A stretch of 64,000 nt of DNA from Bog-756 sp963833585 (GTDB taxonomy: Bacteria; Actinomycetota; Acidimicrobiia; Acidimicrobiales; RAAP-2). The notes under the pieces are model-generated. The model was not told the origin of the DNA, did not search any database, and was given only the letters and a program-made list of their open reading frames with translations. The stretch lies in assembly GCA_963833585.1 (NCBI GenBank), contig CAWHYF010000001.1, positions 558,001-622,000 on the forward strand, read 5' to 3'. The position numbers and the translations under genes were made by a program. Shown here piece after piece: positions 25,479-33,914 of the stretch. The number at the start of each line of letters is the position of its first letter. The stretch's first letter is position 1.

Positions 25479-27080
25479 ATGGGCAGCGAACTGGAGGGCC
25501 GAATCGTGGACGGTGTGGTCGAGGTCGGTGGGGGCCGGGTGCAGGGGGTCCGTCGCCAGGATCTGTGGACGTTCTCGGGAATCCCGTACGCCGGCTCACC
25601 GGCCGGCCCGGCCCGGTTCCGCCCCCCAACGTCCCCCCCGAGCTGGGCGGGTGTCCGGGTGGCCGACCAATTCGCGCCCGTCGCGCCCCAGACGCCGAGC
25701 CTGATCGACCTCTCACTCGGGGGGCGACCCGAGGAGCAGTCCGAGGACTGCCTGTCCCTGAACGTCTGGACCCCCGGGCTCGACGGCGACCGGCGACCGG
25801 TCATGGTCTGGATCCACGGCGGGTCCTTCGTCTGGGGGTCGGGCTCGGGCGGTCTCTACCGGGGCGGCACCTTGGCCCGGGACGGGAACGTGGTCGTCGT
25901 CACCATCAACTACCGGCTGGGCCTGCTCGGCTTCCTGGCCCACCCGGCGCTGGCCGCGCCGGACCAGTCGTGGCTCGACGGCCGGGAGTGGGGTGGATTC
26001 GGCAACTGGGGTCTGGCCGACCAGGTGGCGGCCCTCCGATGGGTGCAGGACCATATCGCCGAGTTCGGTGGCGACCCGGCCAACGTGACCCTGTTCGGCG
26101 AGTCGGCCGGGGGGATGAGCGTCGCCGCCCTGCTGGCCGCCCCGGCGGCCCGCGGACTGTTCCATCGGGCCATCGTGGAGAGCGGGGGCCCCTACGCCTT
26201 CACGACCGAGCAGGCGGCCTCGACCGCCGAGCAGCTGGCCGGGCACCTGGGGGTCCCGATGACCCGGGACGCGTTCGAACGGTTGCCGACGGCCGATCTG
26301 GTCCGGGCGGCCGTCGAGTTCGATCAACGGGGCGGTCGACGGGCCGACAGCGGCCTGCTGCTGATGCCGGTGGTCGACGGCGGGCTGCTCCCAGTGGCCC
26401 CCGACGTGGCCGTGGCCACCGGCTCGGCCGCCGAGGTGCCGCTGATGATCGGGACCACCCGGGACGAAATGGCCTTCTTCACGGTCGGCGACCCGGCCCT
26501 CAACGCCCTCGACCACCAGGGGTTGCGACGGTGGATGCGCCGATTGAGCCCGGATCCCGAGGTCCAGGAGGCGGTGATCACCGCGGTCACCGAGGCCCGT
26601 ACGGCGCGTGGCGAGCCGGTGGGACCGCGGGACCTGTGGGTGGCCATCGCCACCGAGTACATCTTCCGGCTCCCGTCGGTCCGGTTGGCCGACGCCCACG
26701 CCGCCAGCGCCGGGCCCGGGGTGGGTACCTTCTCGTATCTGTTCACCTGGGAGTCCCCCATGCTGGACGGGTACCTGGGCTCGTGCCACGCCCTCGAGAT
26801 CCCCTTTGTCTTCGGCACCGTGGCCAACCCGGCCGTCCAGGGGTTCTCCGGCGGGGGGCCGGACGCCCTGGCCCTGTCGGCCGCCATGCGGGACTCGTGG
26901 ACCTCCTTCGCCCGCACCGGCTCCCCCGGGACCTGGCCCGCCTGGGAGCCCGGCATCCGACCCACCCAGATCCTCGGTCCCTGGCCCGGCCGCCAGGGCC
27001 TCGTGCACCAGGTCGACCGGCCCCGCCCCGAGGAGCTCGACGCCGTCGCCGCTGCCGTTGACCCCCTGATGGCGCCCTGA
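25479..27080 (+). CDS. Type B carboxylesterase (alpha/beta hydrolase)
   Basis: A 533-residue esterase. It has the oxyanion block VMVWIHGGSFVWGSGSG, nucleophile elbow FGESAGG with Ser209, catalytic Glu330 in GTTRDEM, and catalytic His437 in SCHALEIPFVFG. EDCLSLNVWTP is the usual family block before the oxyanion loop. No signal peptide is visible, so it is probably cytosolic. ATG 25479 is chosen. The frame is open for more than 2 kb upstream, but this is a shadow of minus-strand genes. TAAGTT at 25453-25458 could be its -10 box. Confidence 0.9.
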   Translation: MGSELEGRIVDGVVEVGGGRVQGVRRQDLWTFSGIPYAGSPAGPARFRPPTSPPSWAGVRVADQFAPVAPQTPSLIDLSLGGRPEEQSEDCLSLNVWTPGLDGDRRPVMVWIHGGSFVWGSGSGGLYRGGTLARDGNVVVVTINYRLGLLGFLAHPALAAPDQSWLDGREWGGFGNWGLADQVAALRWVQDHIAEFGGDPANVTLFGESAGGMSVAALLAAPAARGLFHRAIVESGGPYAFTTEQAASTAEQLAGHLGVPMTRDAFERLPTADLVRAAVEFDQRGGRRADSGLLLMPVVDGGLLPVAPDVAVATGSAAEVPLMIGTTRDEMAFFTVGDPALNALDHQGLRRWMRRLSPDPEVQEAVITAVTEARTARGEPVGPRDLWVAIATEYIFRLPSVRLADAHAASAGPGVGTFSYLFTWESPMLDGYLGSCHALEIPFVFGTVANPAVQGFSGGGPDALALSAAMRDSWTSFARTGSPGTWPAWEPGIRPTQILGPWPGRQGLVHQVDRPRPEELDAVAAAVDPLMAP

Positions 27081-27115
27081 CCGGCCGGCGCCGACCGCCT
27101 CCCGGCGGGCCGGTC
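27079..27115 (+). terminator. Putative hairpin after the carboxylesterase gene
   Basis: GACCGGCC (27079-27086) pairs perfectly with GGCCGGTC (27108-27115), and CCGGCG repeats inside the loop could extend the structure. There is no T-run. It sits exactly between the esterase stop and the next gene. Confidence 0.4.
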
Positions 27116-27119
27116 GCGG

Positions 27120-28151
27120 GTGGATCCACCCTCCCTCCCTACCGGTTGGGCAGGATATGAGGCGACAAATCGCGCGCTGACCGGCGACCTGCGCCTCGAA
27201 CGGAGGTCTGACTCCATCTCCCATGCTTCTGGTTACCTTGCGCCCCCGGTGCCGTTGGATCGTGGGCGCTCCCCGACATCACCTGCCGGTGGGGGGTCGG
27301 CGCCCCCGCCGGGCTGCCTCGGGGTCGTTCACATCCCCAAGACCGGTGGCACGTCGGTGGCGACGGCGGTGGCCGGATTGGTCGGGCGGAGGGGTGCCGC
27401 GGTCTACTTCGACCAGTCGATCATCGGGGGGATCGACGCCCGGGAACTCCCCACCCTGACCCGGTCGCAGTTCGCCTCGATGAGCCAACTTCGGGCGCTG
27501 CGCCAGAAGAACCGGGTCCTGGTCGGGCACTTCAGTGCCCAATCGCTGGTCAGTGCGGGCTTCGAGCGCCTGGCGGTCCAGATCCGCGAGCCGCGCTCCC
27601 GGATCGTGAGCCTCTACCGCTATTGGCGGTCCCTGTCGGAGGCGGACCGGACCCTGTGGGGACTTTGGGGGTCCGAGGTGGTCGCGGCGTCGCGGCTCAC
27701 CTTCGCGGAGTTCCTCCGAACCCCGAGTGTGTGGTCGGCGACCGACAACGCCCTGGCTCGTCAGCTGGTGGTCGCCACCACGCCGTCGGATCCGTCCCGC
27801 CTGCGGGGGGTGATCGAGCGCGACCTGTACGGCGATGCCTACCAGAGGGTTCGTGCCCGCCTCCGGATCGCGGAGTGGTCCACGGAGTCCCAGCGGTTCC
27901 TCGACCGGATCTGCACCGAGCACCTGGGCCAGCCACCGGTCCCGGTGCCCCTCGAGAACGTCACCTACGTGACGGGGGATCGCCAGCCGATCACGGCCGG
28001 CGGACGCCGACTGTTGGAGGAGATGACCCGACTGGACGGCGAACTCATCGCCCGCCTGGTGGCCGACGGCCTGCTGGAACCGCGGGCCGGCCACGAGTTG
28101 GACCGTGAGTGGGAGGAGACCGCGGCCCGGCTGGGGTTCGACCTGGTCTGA
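27120..28151 (+). CDS. Sulfotransferase family protein
   Basis: Probable PAPS-dependent sulfotransferase. The 5'-phosphosulfate-binding loop is VHIPKTGGTSVATAV (His71, Lys74) and the 3'-phosphate-binding region is QIREPRSRIVSLYRYWR. The open frame gives 343 residues from GTG 27120, but family members usually have the first loop near residue 10-30, so GTG 27249 (300 residues) is a likely alternative start. The acceptor could be a surface carbohydrate, in view of the glycan genes to the left and the sulfate importer to the right. No signal peptide. Confidence 0.75.
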   Translation: MDPPSLPTGWAGYEATNRALTGDLRLERRSDSISHASGYLAPPVPLDRGRSPTSPAGGGSAPPPGCLGVVHIPKTGGTSVATAVAGLVGRRGAAVYFDQSIIGGIDARELPTLTRSQFASMSQLRALRQKNRVLVGHFSAQSLVSAGFERLAVQIREPRSRIVSLYRYWRSLSEADRTLWGLWGSEVVAASRLTFAEFLRTPSVWSATDNALARQLVVATTPSDPSRLRGVIERDLYGDAYQRVRARLRIAEWSTESQRFLDRICTEHLGQPPVPVPLENVTYVTGDRQPITAGGRRLLEEMTRLDGELIARLVADGLLEPRAGHELDREWEETAARLGFDLV

Positions 28152-28161
28152 GGCGGTCCGT

Positions 28162-28199
28162 TCCCCCGGGGTGTCAGGAATCCCCCGAGGTGTCAGGAA
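28162..28199. repeat. 19-base tandem direct repeat (two copies)
   Basis: TCCCCCGGGGTGTCAGGAA (28162-28180) is followed immediately by a copy with one difference (28181-28199, GAGG for GGGG). It lies between the sulfotransferase stop and the tRNA gene. Function unknown. Confidence 0.6.
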
Positions 28200-28304
28200 G
28201 CCCTCCACCGTGACCCGGTCGGTTCCCGGTCGCAGGGAGCCTCTAAGGTCGGGACCCGGACTCCCGGTCGGGACGCGGCAGGCGGACCGCCACCGGCGAG
28301 GCCG

Positions 28305-28378
28305 GGGGACGTAGCCCAATTGGCAGAGGCAAGGCGCTTAAACCGCCTTCAGTGAGGGTTCGACCCCCTCCGTCCCCA
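28305..28378 (+). tRNA. tRNA with anticodon UAA (leucine codon UUA), short variable loop
   Basis: Perfect cloverleaf: 7-bp acceptor GGGGACG/CGTCCCC, D-arm GCC/GGC with GG in the loop, 5-bp anticodon stem AGGCG/CGCCT around loop CTTAAAC (anticodon TAA, 28339-28341), 5-base variable loop TCAGT, 5-bp T stem GAGGG/CCCTC with loop TTCGACC. Discriminator is A (28378). CCA is not encoded (the sequence continues CCG). The anticodon predicts Leu-UUA, but bacterial tRNA-Leu normally has a long variable arm, and this one has a class I body. So amino-acid identity is uncertain even though the gene structure is convincing. Confidence 0.88.
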
Positions 28379-28488
28379 CCGTGACATCCCGGCCCTCGAC
28401 TGGGGACCGTGACCCCGGCTCGGGTGGGGCGTACCCGCCGGACGCGGTGCTTGGCAGCCACAACCGTCGAGCCGAGTGAACGGCAGCC

Positions 28489-30381
28489 CTAAGGGGACAC
28501 CCCGTTCGATCCCGTTCCAGTGGCCCCGATCACCGGGGCGTTGAGCCGGGTTCCTCCCATGGAGCCGAAGAACCCGGCGCCACCGAAGTTGAACACGCCG
28601 CCGTCCTTGGCAAAGAGCCAATAGCCGTTGCCATCGGGGGTGGCGGCCATGCCGACGATGGGCTGATTGAGGTGGATGGCCCCGGTCGAGCCGAAGAACC
28701 CGGCGTCCCCGAAGTTGAACACCCCGCCGTCGGAGGCCACCAGCCAATAGCCCTTGCCATCGGGGGTGGAAGCCATGCCGACGATCGGCTTATTGAGGTG
28801 GATGGCCCCGGTCGAGCCGAAGAACCCGGCGTCCCCGAAGTTGAACACCCCGCCGTCGGAGGCCACCAGCCAGTAGCCGAGCCCGTCAGGGGTCGGCGCC
28901 ATGTTGACCACGGGCTTATTGAGATGGGTCCCGCCCATGGAGCCGTAGAAGGCGGCATCACCGAAGTTGAACACCCCACCGTCGGACGCCGCGAGCCAGT
29001 AGCCGAGCCCGTTGGTGCCCGGCGTCCCCGGAGGGCCGCCTGCCACGGGGGTCATCGTCGCCCCGACGACCGGCGAATTGAGGTGGGTCCCGCCCATGGA
29101 GCCGTAGAAGTTGGCGTTGCCGAAGGTGAAGATGCCACCGTCGGAGGCGGCCAGGATGTACCCGCCCTGGTCACGGGTCTGGCTCAGGCCGACGATCGGC
29201 GCATTGAGATGGCTCCCACCCATCGACCCGTAGAACCCGGCGTTGCCGAAGGTGAAGATCCCGCCGTCGGAGGCGCCCATCCAGTAGCCCTTCCCGGGGA
29301 CGGGCTGGGTGAACAGCAGCACCTTCCCGGTGAACGTGTTGGCCGAGAGCGAAGTCCCTGCCACCTGCCAGCTCTGCCACACACCCACGTACTCGCTCAT
29401 GGTGTTGCCGGTGACCGTGGTCCCGGACAGGACGGGCGTCACCGGTGCCGGGATGGGGTTCACCTCGAGGGCGATGGCCCCGGTCTGCGGCGCACCGTTG
29501 ACGTGACCCCAGTTGTTCCCGCTGAAGGTGTTGCCGGTGATCGTCGTGCCGGTGATGGAGTCGTTGGGCGCATTGGCGTGGACAGTGACTCCGGTCAGGA
29601 AGCTGTCCGTGACGGTATTACCCGAGACGGTGGTGTTGGCCAGGGTGGCGCCGGGGGCGTTGGTGGCCACGACGATCTGGCCGATCACCGGACCGTTGGG
29701 CCCGAAGAAGCCCGTCTGGCCGGTGATGTGGTTGTTGCTCACGGTGGTCCCGCTCACGCCTGCGCCGGCGACCCATGACTCGATGACGATGGCGCACCCC
29801 CCGAAGTTGCCGGAGATGGTGTTGCCGGTGACGGTGTTGTTGGTCGAAGCCACTGGCCCTGCCGGGCCGTTCGGAGCCGCTGGGTCGAGACCGTTGCCTT
29901 CGTCGGCGACCGAGATGCCACCGTCAGCCGTGTTGCCCGTGACCGTGTTGTTCTGGACGGTCGAATTGGTGACGCCTACCAGTTGCACCGCCTTGTCCAC
30001 ATCCAGACTGGCGTTCGGGTTCACACCGTTGCCCTGGATCGTGCTGTTCTCGATCAGGAGGTTCGTCACGCCCTCGGCCAGGATCCCGTGGTCGTCGGCG
30101 CCCGACACCGTGATGCCGTTGATGGTCACGTTGTTCGCGCCCGGGGGGACGTAGATGCCGAGATTGCAGCCGGTGCCGTCGACATTGGTGGTGATCGTCA
30201 TGCCCGAGGTGGCAACGACCTTGGCGGTGAACCCGGTGGTGCCCGCAGTTGAGCAGCCCACATGGGGGGCGGCGCCGGCCCCCACCGATCCGAGTGCCGC
30301 CGGGGCAAGCCACCCCAGGGTGGTCGCCACGACGGTCAGCATTCCGGCCAGAAGTACGCGCCTCAGTGAGCCCTGAACCAT
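28489..30381 (-). CDS. Secreted right-handed beta-helix protein with C-terminal 42-residue repeats
   Basis: A 630-residue extracellular protein. Residues 1-40 are a Sec signal peptide (LLAGMLTVVATTLGWLAPAALG). About 55-345 form a parallel beta-helix with repeated NNTVTGNT/GTTVTGNT steps (NosD/pectate-lyase-like). About 360-625 hold six repeats of the type GYWLVASDGGVFNFGDA...LNxPIVGMAxTPDG. The ATG has GGGAGG at 7-12 bases upstream. No catalytic residues can be assigned. A polysaccharide-binding or degrading surface protein is the likeliest role. It shares its C-terminal module with the genes at 48160 and 62245. Confidence 0.85.
   Translation of the reverse strand: MVQGSLRRVLLAGMLTVVATTLGWLAPAALGSVGAGAAPHVGCSTAGTTGFTAKVVATSGMTITTNVDGTGCNLGIYVPPGANNVTINGITVSGADDHGILAEGVTNLLIENSTIQGNGVNPNASLDVDKAVQLVGVTNSTVQNNTVTGNTADGGISVADEGNGLDPAAPNGPAGPVASTNNTVTGNTISGNFGGCAIVIESWVAGAGVSGTTVSNNHITGQTGFFGPNGPVIGQIVVATNAPGATLANTTVSGNTVTDSFLTGVTVHANAPNDSITGTTITGNTFSGNNWGHVNGAPQTGAIALEVNPIPAPVTPVLSGTTVTGNTMSEYVGVWQSWQVAGTSLSANTFTGKVLLFTQPVPGKGYWMGASDGGIFTFGNAGFYGSMGGSHLNAPIVGLSQTRDQGGYILAASDGGIFTFGNANFYGSMGGTHLNSPVVGATMTPVAGGPPGTPGTNGLGYWLAASDGGVFNFGDAAFYGSMGGTHLNKPVVNMAPTPDGLGYWLVASDGGVFNFGDAGFFGSTGAIHLNKPIVGMASTPDGKGYWLVASDGGVFNFGDAGFFGSTGAIHLNQPIVGMAATPDGNGYWLFAKDGGVFNFGGAGFFGSMGGTRLNAPVIGATGTGSNGVSP
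28498..29293 (-). repeat. Six tandem 42-residue (about 126-base) repeats in the beta-helix protein
   Basis: Each unit reads approximately GYWLVASDGGVFNFGDAGF, then FGSTGAIHLNKPIVGMASTPDG. The second unit carries an extra loop (GGPPGTPGTNG). The two middle units are nearly identical at DNA level (around 28680-28860), suggesting recent duplication or gene conversion. Confidence 0.9.
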
Positions 30382-30608
30382 TGTTCCTCCCGACGTAAGG
30401 TTGCGTGACTGACCCGCCGACGACGGTAGGTCTTAGCAGGAAACTAGGTCCGGAACTCGTCGGGCGCAACCGCGTTTTGCTGGTTGTTGTCAGGCGATCC
30501 GCCGCACCTTCCCTGCGACGTACCCCGAACCCCGGGGTGCATGACACCCAGTGTTGTGCCTGCCACGGTGACGTCGCCCGTCCAGCGGCGTCCCGGCCCG
30601 GGGTCGGG

Positions 30609-30614
30609 TAGCTT
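30609..30614 (+). promoter_or_regulatory. Putative -10 box TAGCTT, leaderless start of the DUF664 gene
   Basis: TAGCTT ends 7 bases before GTG 30622 and no ribosome binding site is present. The rest of the 240-base interval from 30382 holds the divergent upstream region of the beta-helix gene and nothing else I can identify. Confidence 0.4.
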
Positions 30615-30621
30615 CGTCCGA

Positions 30622-31140
30622 GTGGTCGAGGACCTGGGCGACGCCCGCCGGGAAGAGCCGGACTACCTCCTCGGTGAGCGGGACATGCTCGAGGGGTGGC
30701 TGGAGTTCCACCGTGTCACGCTCCTGCTCAAGTGCGAGGGCCTGACGACGCGCAGCGGAAGGCCCGCCCGGTGCCCACCTCCGTACTCTCCCTGCACGGA
30801 CTGGTCCGCCACATGGCCGAGGTCGAGCGCAACTGGTTCCGGCGTACCCTGCTCGACGAGCCCGATGCCCCGTTCCTGTGGTCGGACCGGGGCGGTCGAG
30901 GACGGTGAGATGGTGCCGTTGGACGAGGCCGGCTGGGCCGCCGACCTGGCGGTCGTGGGAGGCCGAGTGCGAGGCCAGCCGACCGGGCGGCCGGGGCCGC
31001 CGCTCGACGACACCGGTCCCCGAGACGGGAAGCCCTGTTCCCTGCGCTGGATCTACCACCACATGATCGAGGAGTACGCCCGCCACAACGGGCACGCCGA
31101 CCTGATCCGGGAGATGGTGGACGGAGCGGTCGGCTGGTGA
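30622..31140 (+). CDS. DinB/DUF664 family protein, frameshifted
   Basis: About 170-residue four-helix protein of the DUF664 branch of the DinB superfamily, often mycothiol- or metal-dependent. The pieces are EPDYLLGERDMLEGWLEFHRVTLLLKCEGL in frame 1, RPVPTSVLSLHGLVRHMAEVERNWFRRTLL (residues split over about 30746-30890) in frame 3, a short piece WEAECEASR near 30960 in frame 2, and LRWIYHHMIEEYARHNGHADLIREMVDGAVGW back in frame 1. Metal-ligand-type His residues (LVRHMAEVE, EEYARHNGH) are intact. At least three indels are needed, yet all blocks are conserved, which suggests sequence errors rather than decay. GTG 30622 starts the first block. Confidence 0.7.
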   Translation: MVEDLGDARREEPDYLLGERDMLEGWLEFHRVTLLLKCEGLTTRSGRPARCPPPYSPCTDWSATWPRSSATGSGVPCSTSPMPRSCGRTGAVEDGEMVPLDEAGWAADLAVVGGRVRGQPTGRPGPPLDDTGPRDGKPCSLRWIYHHMIEEYARHNGHADLIREMVDGAVGW

Positions 31141-32216
31141 ACGACCCCGGCCGAGGCGGCGACTCGCCCCGCCGATCCACCGGTGCTTCGACCGATCAGC
31201 TCAGAGGGCGCCCACGATGTCCCCGGTGGCGTCGAGGCCGGGTCCGGGTCCCGGTCCGGTGACTGGTCCCCTCGGGCCGTGCGGGTGCGGGAGATCCACA
31301 CCGGGTCGCCCGGGGCCAGGTCGAGGTCCGCAGCGGCACCCCGGCTCAGCTGGACCCAGGCCGCCTCGCCCCGGGCCATGGCCACGTCCACCCGCACCTC
31401 GAACCCGAGGTGGGTGACCCGCTCCACGGTGCCGGCGTGGTCGCCGGTGGCGGGGTCCCGGTGGATCACCAGGTCGTGGGGGCGGACCCACTGGTGGTCC
31501 AGCTGGGTGGCCGGGCCGAGGAACTTCATCACGAACTCGTTGGCCGGGTGGTCGTACATCTCGGCCGGGTGGCCGATCTGCTCCAGCCGGCCGTGGTTGA
31601 TGATGGCGAGGTGGTCGGCGACCTCCATGGCCTCCTCCTGGTCGTGGGTGACCAGCACCGTGGTGACCGAGATCTTCTGGTGCAGTTCCCGCAACCAGAC
31701 CCGCAGCTCGTGTCGGACCTGGGCGTCGAGAGCTCCGAAGGGCTCGTCCAGCAGGAGCAGCTGGGGTTCGATGGCCAACGCCCGGGCCAGAGCCATTCGC
31801 TGGCGTTGGCCCCCCGACAGCTGGGAGGGATAGCGGTCGGCCAGGTGATCGATCTTGACCAGGTCGAGCAGCTCGTCGACCTTGGCCCTGATCTCGGCCT
31901 TGGGCCGCTTGCGGACCTCGAGGCCGAAGGCCACGTTCCGCCGCACGGTGAGGTGGCGGAATGGCGCGTAGTGCTGGAAACAGAACCCGATGCCCCGGTC
32001 GCGCACCGGTACCCCGGTCACGTCCTCGCCGTCGAACTCGACGGTCCCCGAGTCGGGGACCTCCAGGCCGGCCACCACCCGCAGGAGAGTGGACTTGCCA
32101 CCCCCACTCGGGCCCAGCAACGCGGTGAGGGAACCATCGGGCACCTCGAGACTCACGTCGTCGAGAGCAACGGCACCTCCGAATCGCTTGGAGACGGATC
32201 GGATCGTGATCGCCAT
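31053..32216 (-). CDS. cysA: Sulfate/thiosulfate ABC transporter ATP-binding protein CysA
   Basis: Energises sulfate import at the inner face of the membrane. From ATG 32216 (AAAGGAGG just upstream) it has Walker A GPSGGGKST, FQHYAPFRHLTVRRNV (Q-loop), signature LSGGQRQRMALARAL, Walker B LLLLDEPFGAL, the H-loop VTHDQEEAMEVAD and a C-terminal TOBE-like region (WVRPHDLVIHRDPATG). The frame runs on to 31053 through sequence unlike CysA and overlaps the DUF664 gene antisense. A one-base shift near 31260-31300 would end it at TGA near 31201 (GDIVGAL), which I think is the true end. It overlaps cysW by 64 bases. Confidence 0.9.
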   Translation of the reverse strand: MAITIRSVSKRFGGAVALDDVSLEVPDGSLTALLGPSGGGKSTLLRVVAGLEVPDSGTVEFDGEDVTGVPVRDRGIGFCFQHYAPFRHLTVRRNVAFGLEVRKRPKAEIRAKVDELLDLVKIDHLADRYPSQLSGGQRQRMALARALAIEPQLLLLDEPFGALDAQVRHELRVWLRELHQKISVTTVLVTHDQEEAMEVADHLAIINHGRLEQIGHPAEMYDHPANEFVMKFLGPATQLDHQWVRPHDLVIHRDPATGDHAGTVERVTHLGFEVRVDVAMARGEAAWVQLSRGAAADLDLAPGDPVWISRTRTARGDQSPDRDPDPASTPPGTSWAPSELIGRSTGGSAGRVAASAGVVHQPTAPSTISRIRSACPLWRAYSSIMWW

Positions 32217-33028
32217 CGGGGGTTCCTCCTTTCTGTGGTCGGTGGCTTGCGGTCGGCGCCCACCACGGCCAGCACGGCCAACGCCACCAGGGCCAGGATG
32301 ACTGCGCCGGCGTAGGCGGCCACCAGATTGAGGTTCTCCACGCCGTCCTGGATGAACAGGGTGAGGGTCTCGGTCCGGCCCGCCACCAGTCCGGACACCA
32401 CCGCCACGGCGCCGAACTCCCCGATGACCCGGGCGGTGGTCAGCGTCACCCCGTAGGCCAGGCTGCGGCGGATGGAGGGGAGGGTGATCCGGCGGAAGGT
32501 GGTGAAGGGGGAGGCTCCGAGGGTGGTGGCGGCCTGCTCCTGATCGGTGCCGATCTCCTGGAGCACCGGGAGCACCTCCCGGACCACGTAGGGCAGCGCC
32601 ACGGTGGCCGAGGCCATCACGATGCCGGGAAGCGAGAAGATGATGGTGATCCCGTGTCCGGCCAGCCAGTTGCCGAACCAGCCGCTCTTTCCGTAGACCA
32701 GGATGAGGGCAATGCCCACCACCACCGGCGACACGGCGAGCGGCAGGTCGACGAAGGCATCGAGTAGCCAGGCCCCGGGGAACCGGTGGCGGGACAGGAT
32801 GAGCGCCACCCCCACCCCGAACACCGTGTCGAGGGGCACCGCGATGAGCACCACCAGGAAGGTGAGCCAGAGGGCGTGGACCGCGTCGGGGGAGGAGATG
32901 GCGTCCCACGCCGCCCCGAAGCCGTGCTGGAAGGCGCGGTAGAAGACGGAGCCCACCGGGAGCACCACCAGGAAGCCCAGGTAGACGAGGGCGGTGATGC
33001 GCAGGGGCCAACGCCAGCGCCCGGTCAC
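32153..33028 (-). CDS. cysW: Sulfate ABC transporter permease CysW
   Basis: A 291-residue permease with six membrane segments, beginning LRITALVYLGFLVVLPVGSVFYRAF. The cytoplasmic EAA loop that contacts CysA is EQAATTLGASPFTTFRRITLPSI. VIGEFGAVAVVSG is the family block following it. GTG 33028 lies 13 bases after the cysT stop. The C-terminal about 20 residues overlap cysA. Confidence 0.92.
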   Translation of the reverse strand: MTGRWRWPLRITALVYLGFLVVLPVGSVFYRAFQHGFGAAWDAISSPDAVHALWLTFLVVLIAVPLDTVFGVGVALILSRHRFPGAWLLDAFVDLPLAVSPVVVGIALILVYGKSGWFGNWLAGHGITIIFSLPGIVMASATVALPYVVREVLPVLQEIGTDQEQAATTLGASPFTTFRRITLPSIRRSLAYGVTLTTARVIGEFGAVAVVSGLVAGRTETLTLFIQDGVENLNLVAAYAGAVILALVALAVLAVVGADRKPPTTERRNPRWRSRSDPSPSDSEVPLLSTT

Positions 33029-33041
33029 GGGGTCCCGCCCC

Positions 33042-33914
33042 TCATACCGACTCGGAGATGTCGAACCGGCGACGGAGCAGGCCGATGCCCAGCAGGACCA
33101 GGAGGGCGATCAGCACCAGCACCACCGACACGGCGGCGGCCGCCCCGAGCTCGTCGCTCTGGGACAGGCTGAAGATCCACGACGAGGCCACCTCGGTCTT
33201 GAAGGGCACGTTGCCCGAGATCAGCACGACGGAGCCGTACTCGCCGACCGCCCGGGCGAAGGCCAGGCCGGCGCCGGCCAACATGGCCGGGGCCAGACTG
33301 GGCAGGATGATCCGCCACAGCACCCGGCCCGAGGAGGCGCCGAGCGACGCCGCCGCCTCCTCGGTCTCGCGGTCCAGCTCGGCCAGGACCGGTTGGACCG
33401 ACCGCACCGAGAAGGGCAGGGTCACGAAGGCCAGGGCGAACAGGATGCCCCACTTGGCGTCGGCCACGTTGATGCGGAAGGGGCTGTTGGGCCCGTAGAG
33501 GGTCAGCAGGGTGAGGCCGGCCACGATGGTGGGCAGGGCGAAGGGCAGGTCGATCACGGCGTTGACGATGGACTTGCCCCGGAAGTCGTCGCGCACCAGC
33601 ACCCAGGCGATGATCAGACCGGCCACACCGTTGAAGGCGGCCACGGCCAGCGATGAGATCAGGGTCAGTTTGAGGGCGGCCACCGCCTCGGGCTGGCTGA
33701 CCGCCCCCCAGAACGAGCTCCACCCGCCGCTGAAGGCGTGGCCGACCAGGGCGGCCAGGGGCAGCACGACCAGCAGGCTCAGGTACGTGACGGCCAGGGC
33801 CGGGCCGACCACCCGGCCCACCGCCCGACCGCCCCGACGAGGGGAGGCCCCCGCCCCGACCAGGGTGGCCGGGACAGCCAGTCGCTCGGCCTCAGCTACT
33901 GGAGGTGGAGACAC
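33042..33914 (-). CDS. cysT: Sulfate ABC transporter permease CysT (CysU)
   Basis: A 290-residue permease from GTG 33914. It has an Arg/Gly-rich N-terminus, then PALAVTYLSLLVVLPLAALVG, six helices in all, and the EAA loop EEAAASLGASSGRVLWRIILPSL followed by ARAVGEYGSVVLISGN. The longer open frame to 34049 runs through the sbp gene, so GTG 33914, which overlaps sbp by 23 bases, is preferred. AGGGG precedes it. Forms the channel heterodimer with CysW. Confidence 0.92.
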   Translation of the reverse strand: MSPPPVAEAERLAVPATLVGAGASPRRGGRAVGRVVGPALAVTYLSLLVVLPLAALVGHAFSGGWSSFWGAVSQPEAVAALKLTLISSLAVAAFNGVAGLIIAWVLVRDDFRGKSIVNAVIDLPFALPTIVAGLTLLTLYGPNSPFRINVADAKWGILFALAFVTLPFSVRSVQPVLAELDRETEEAAASLGASSGRVLWRIILPSLAPAMLAGAGLAFARAVGEYGSVVLISGNVPFKTEVASSWIFSLSQSDELGAAAAVSVVLVLIALLVLLGIGLLRRRFDISESV

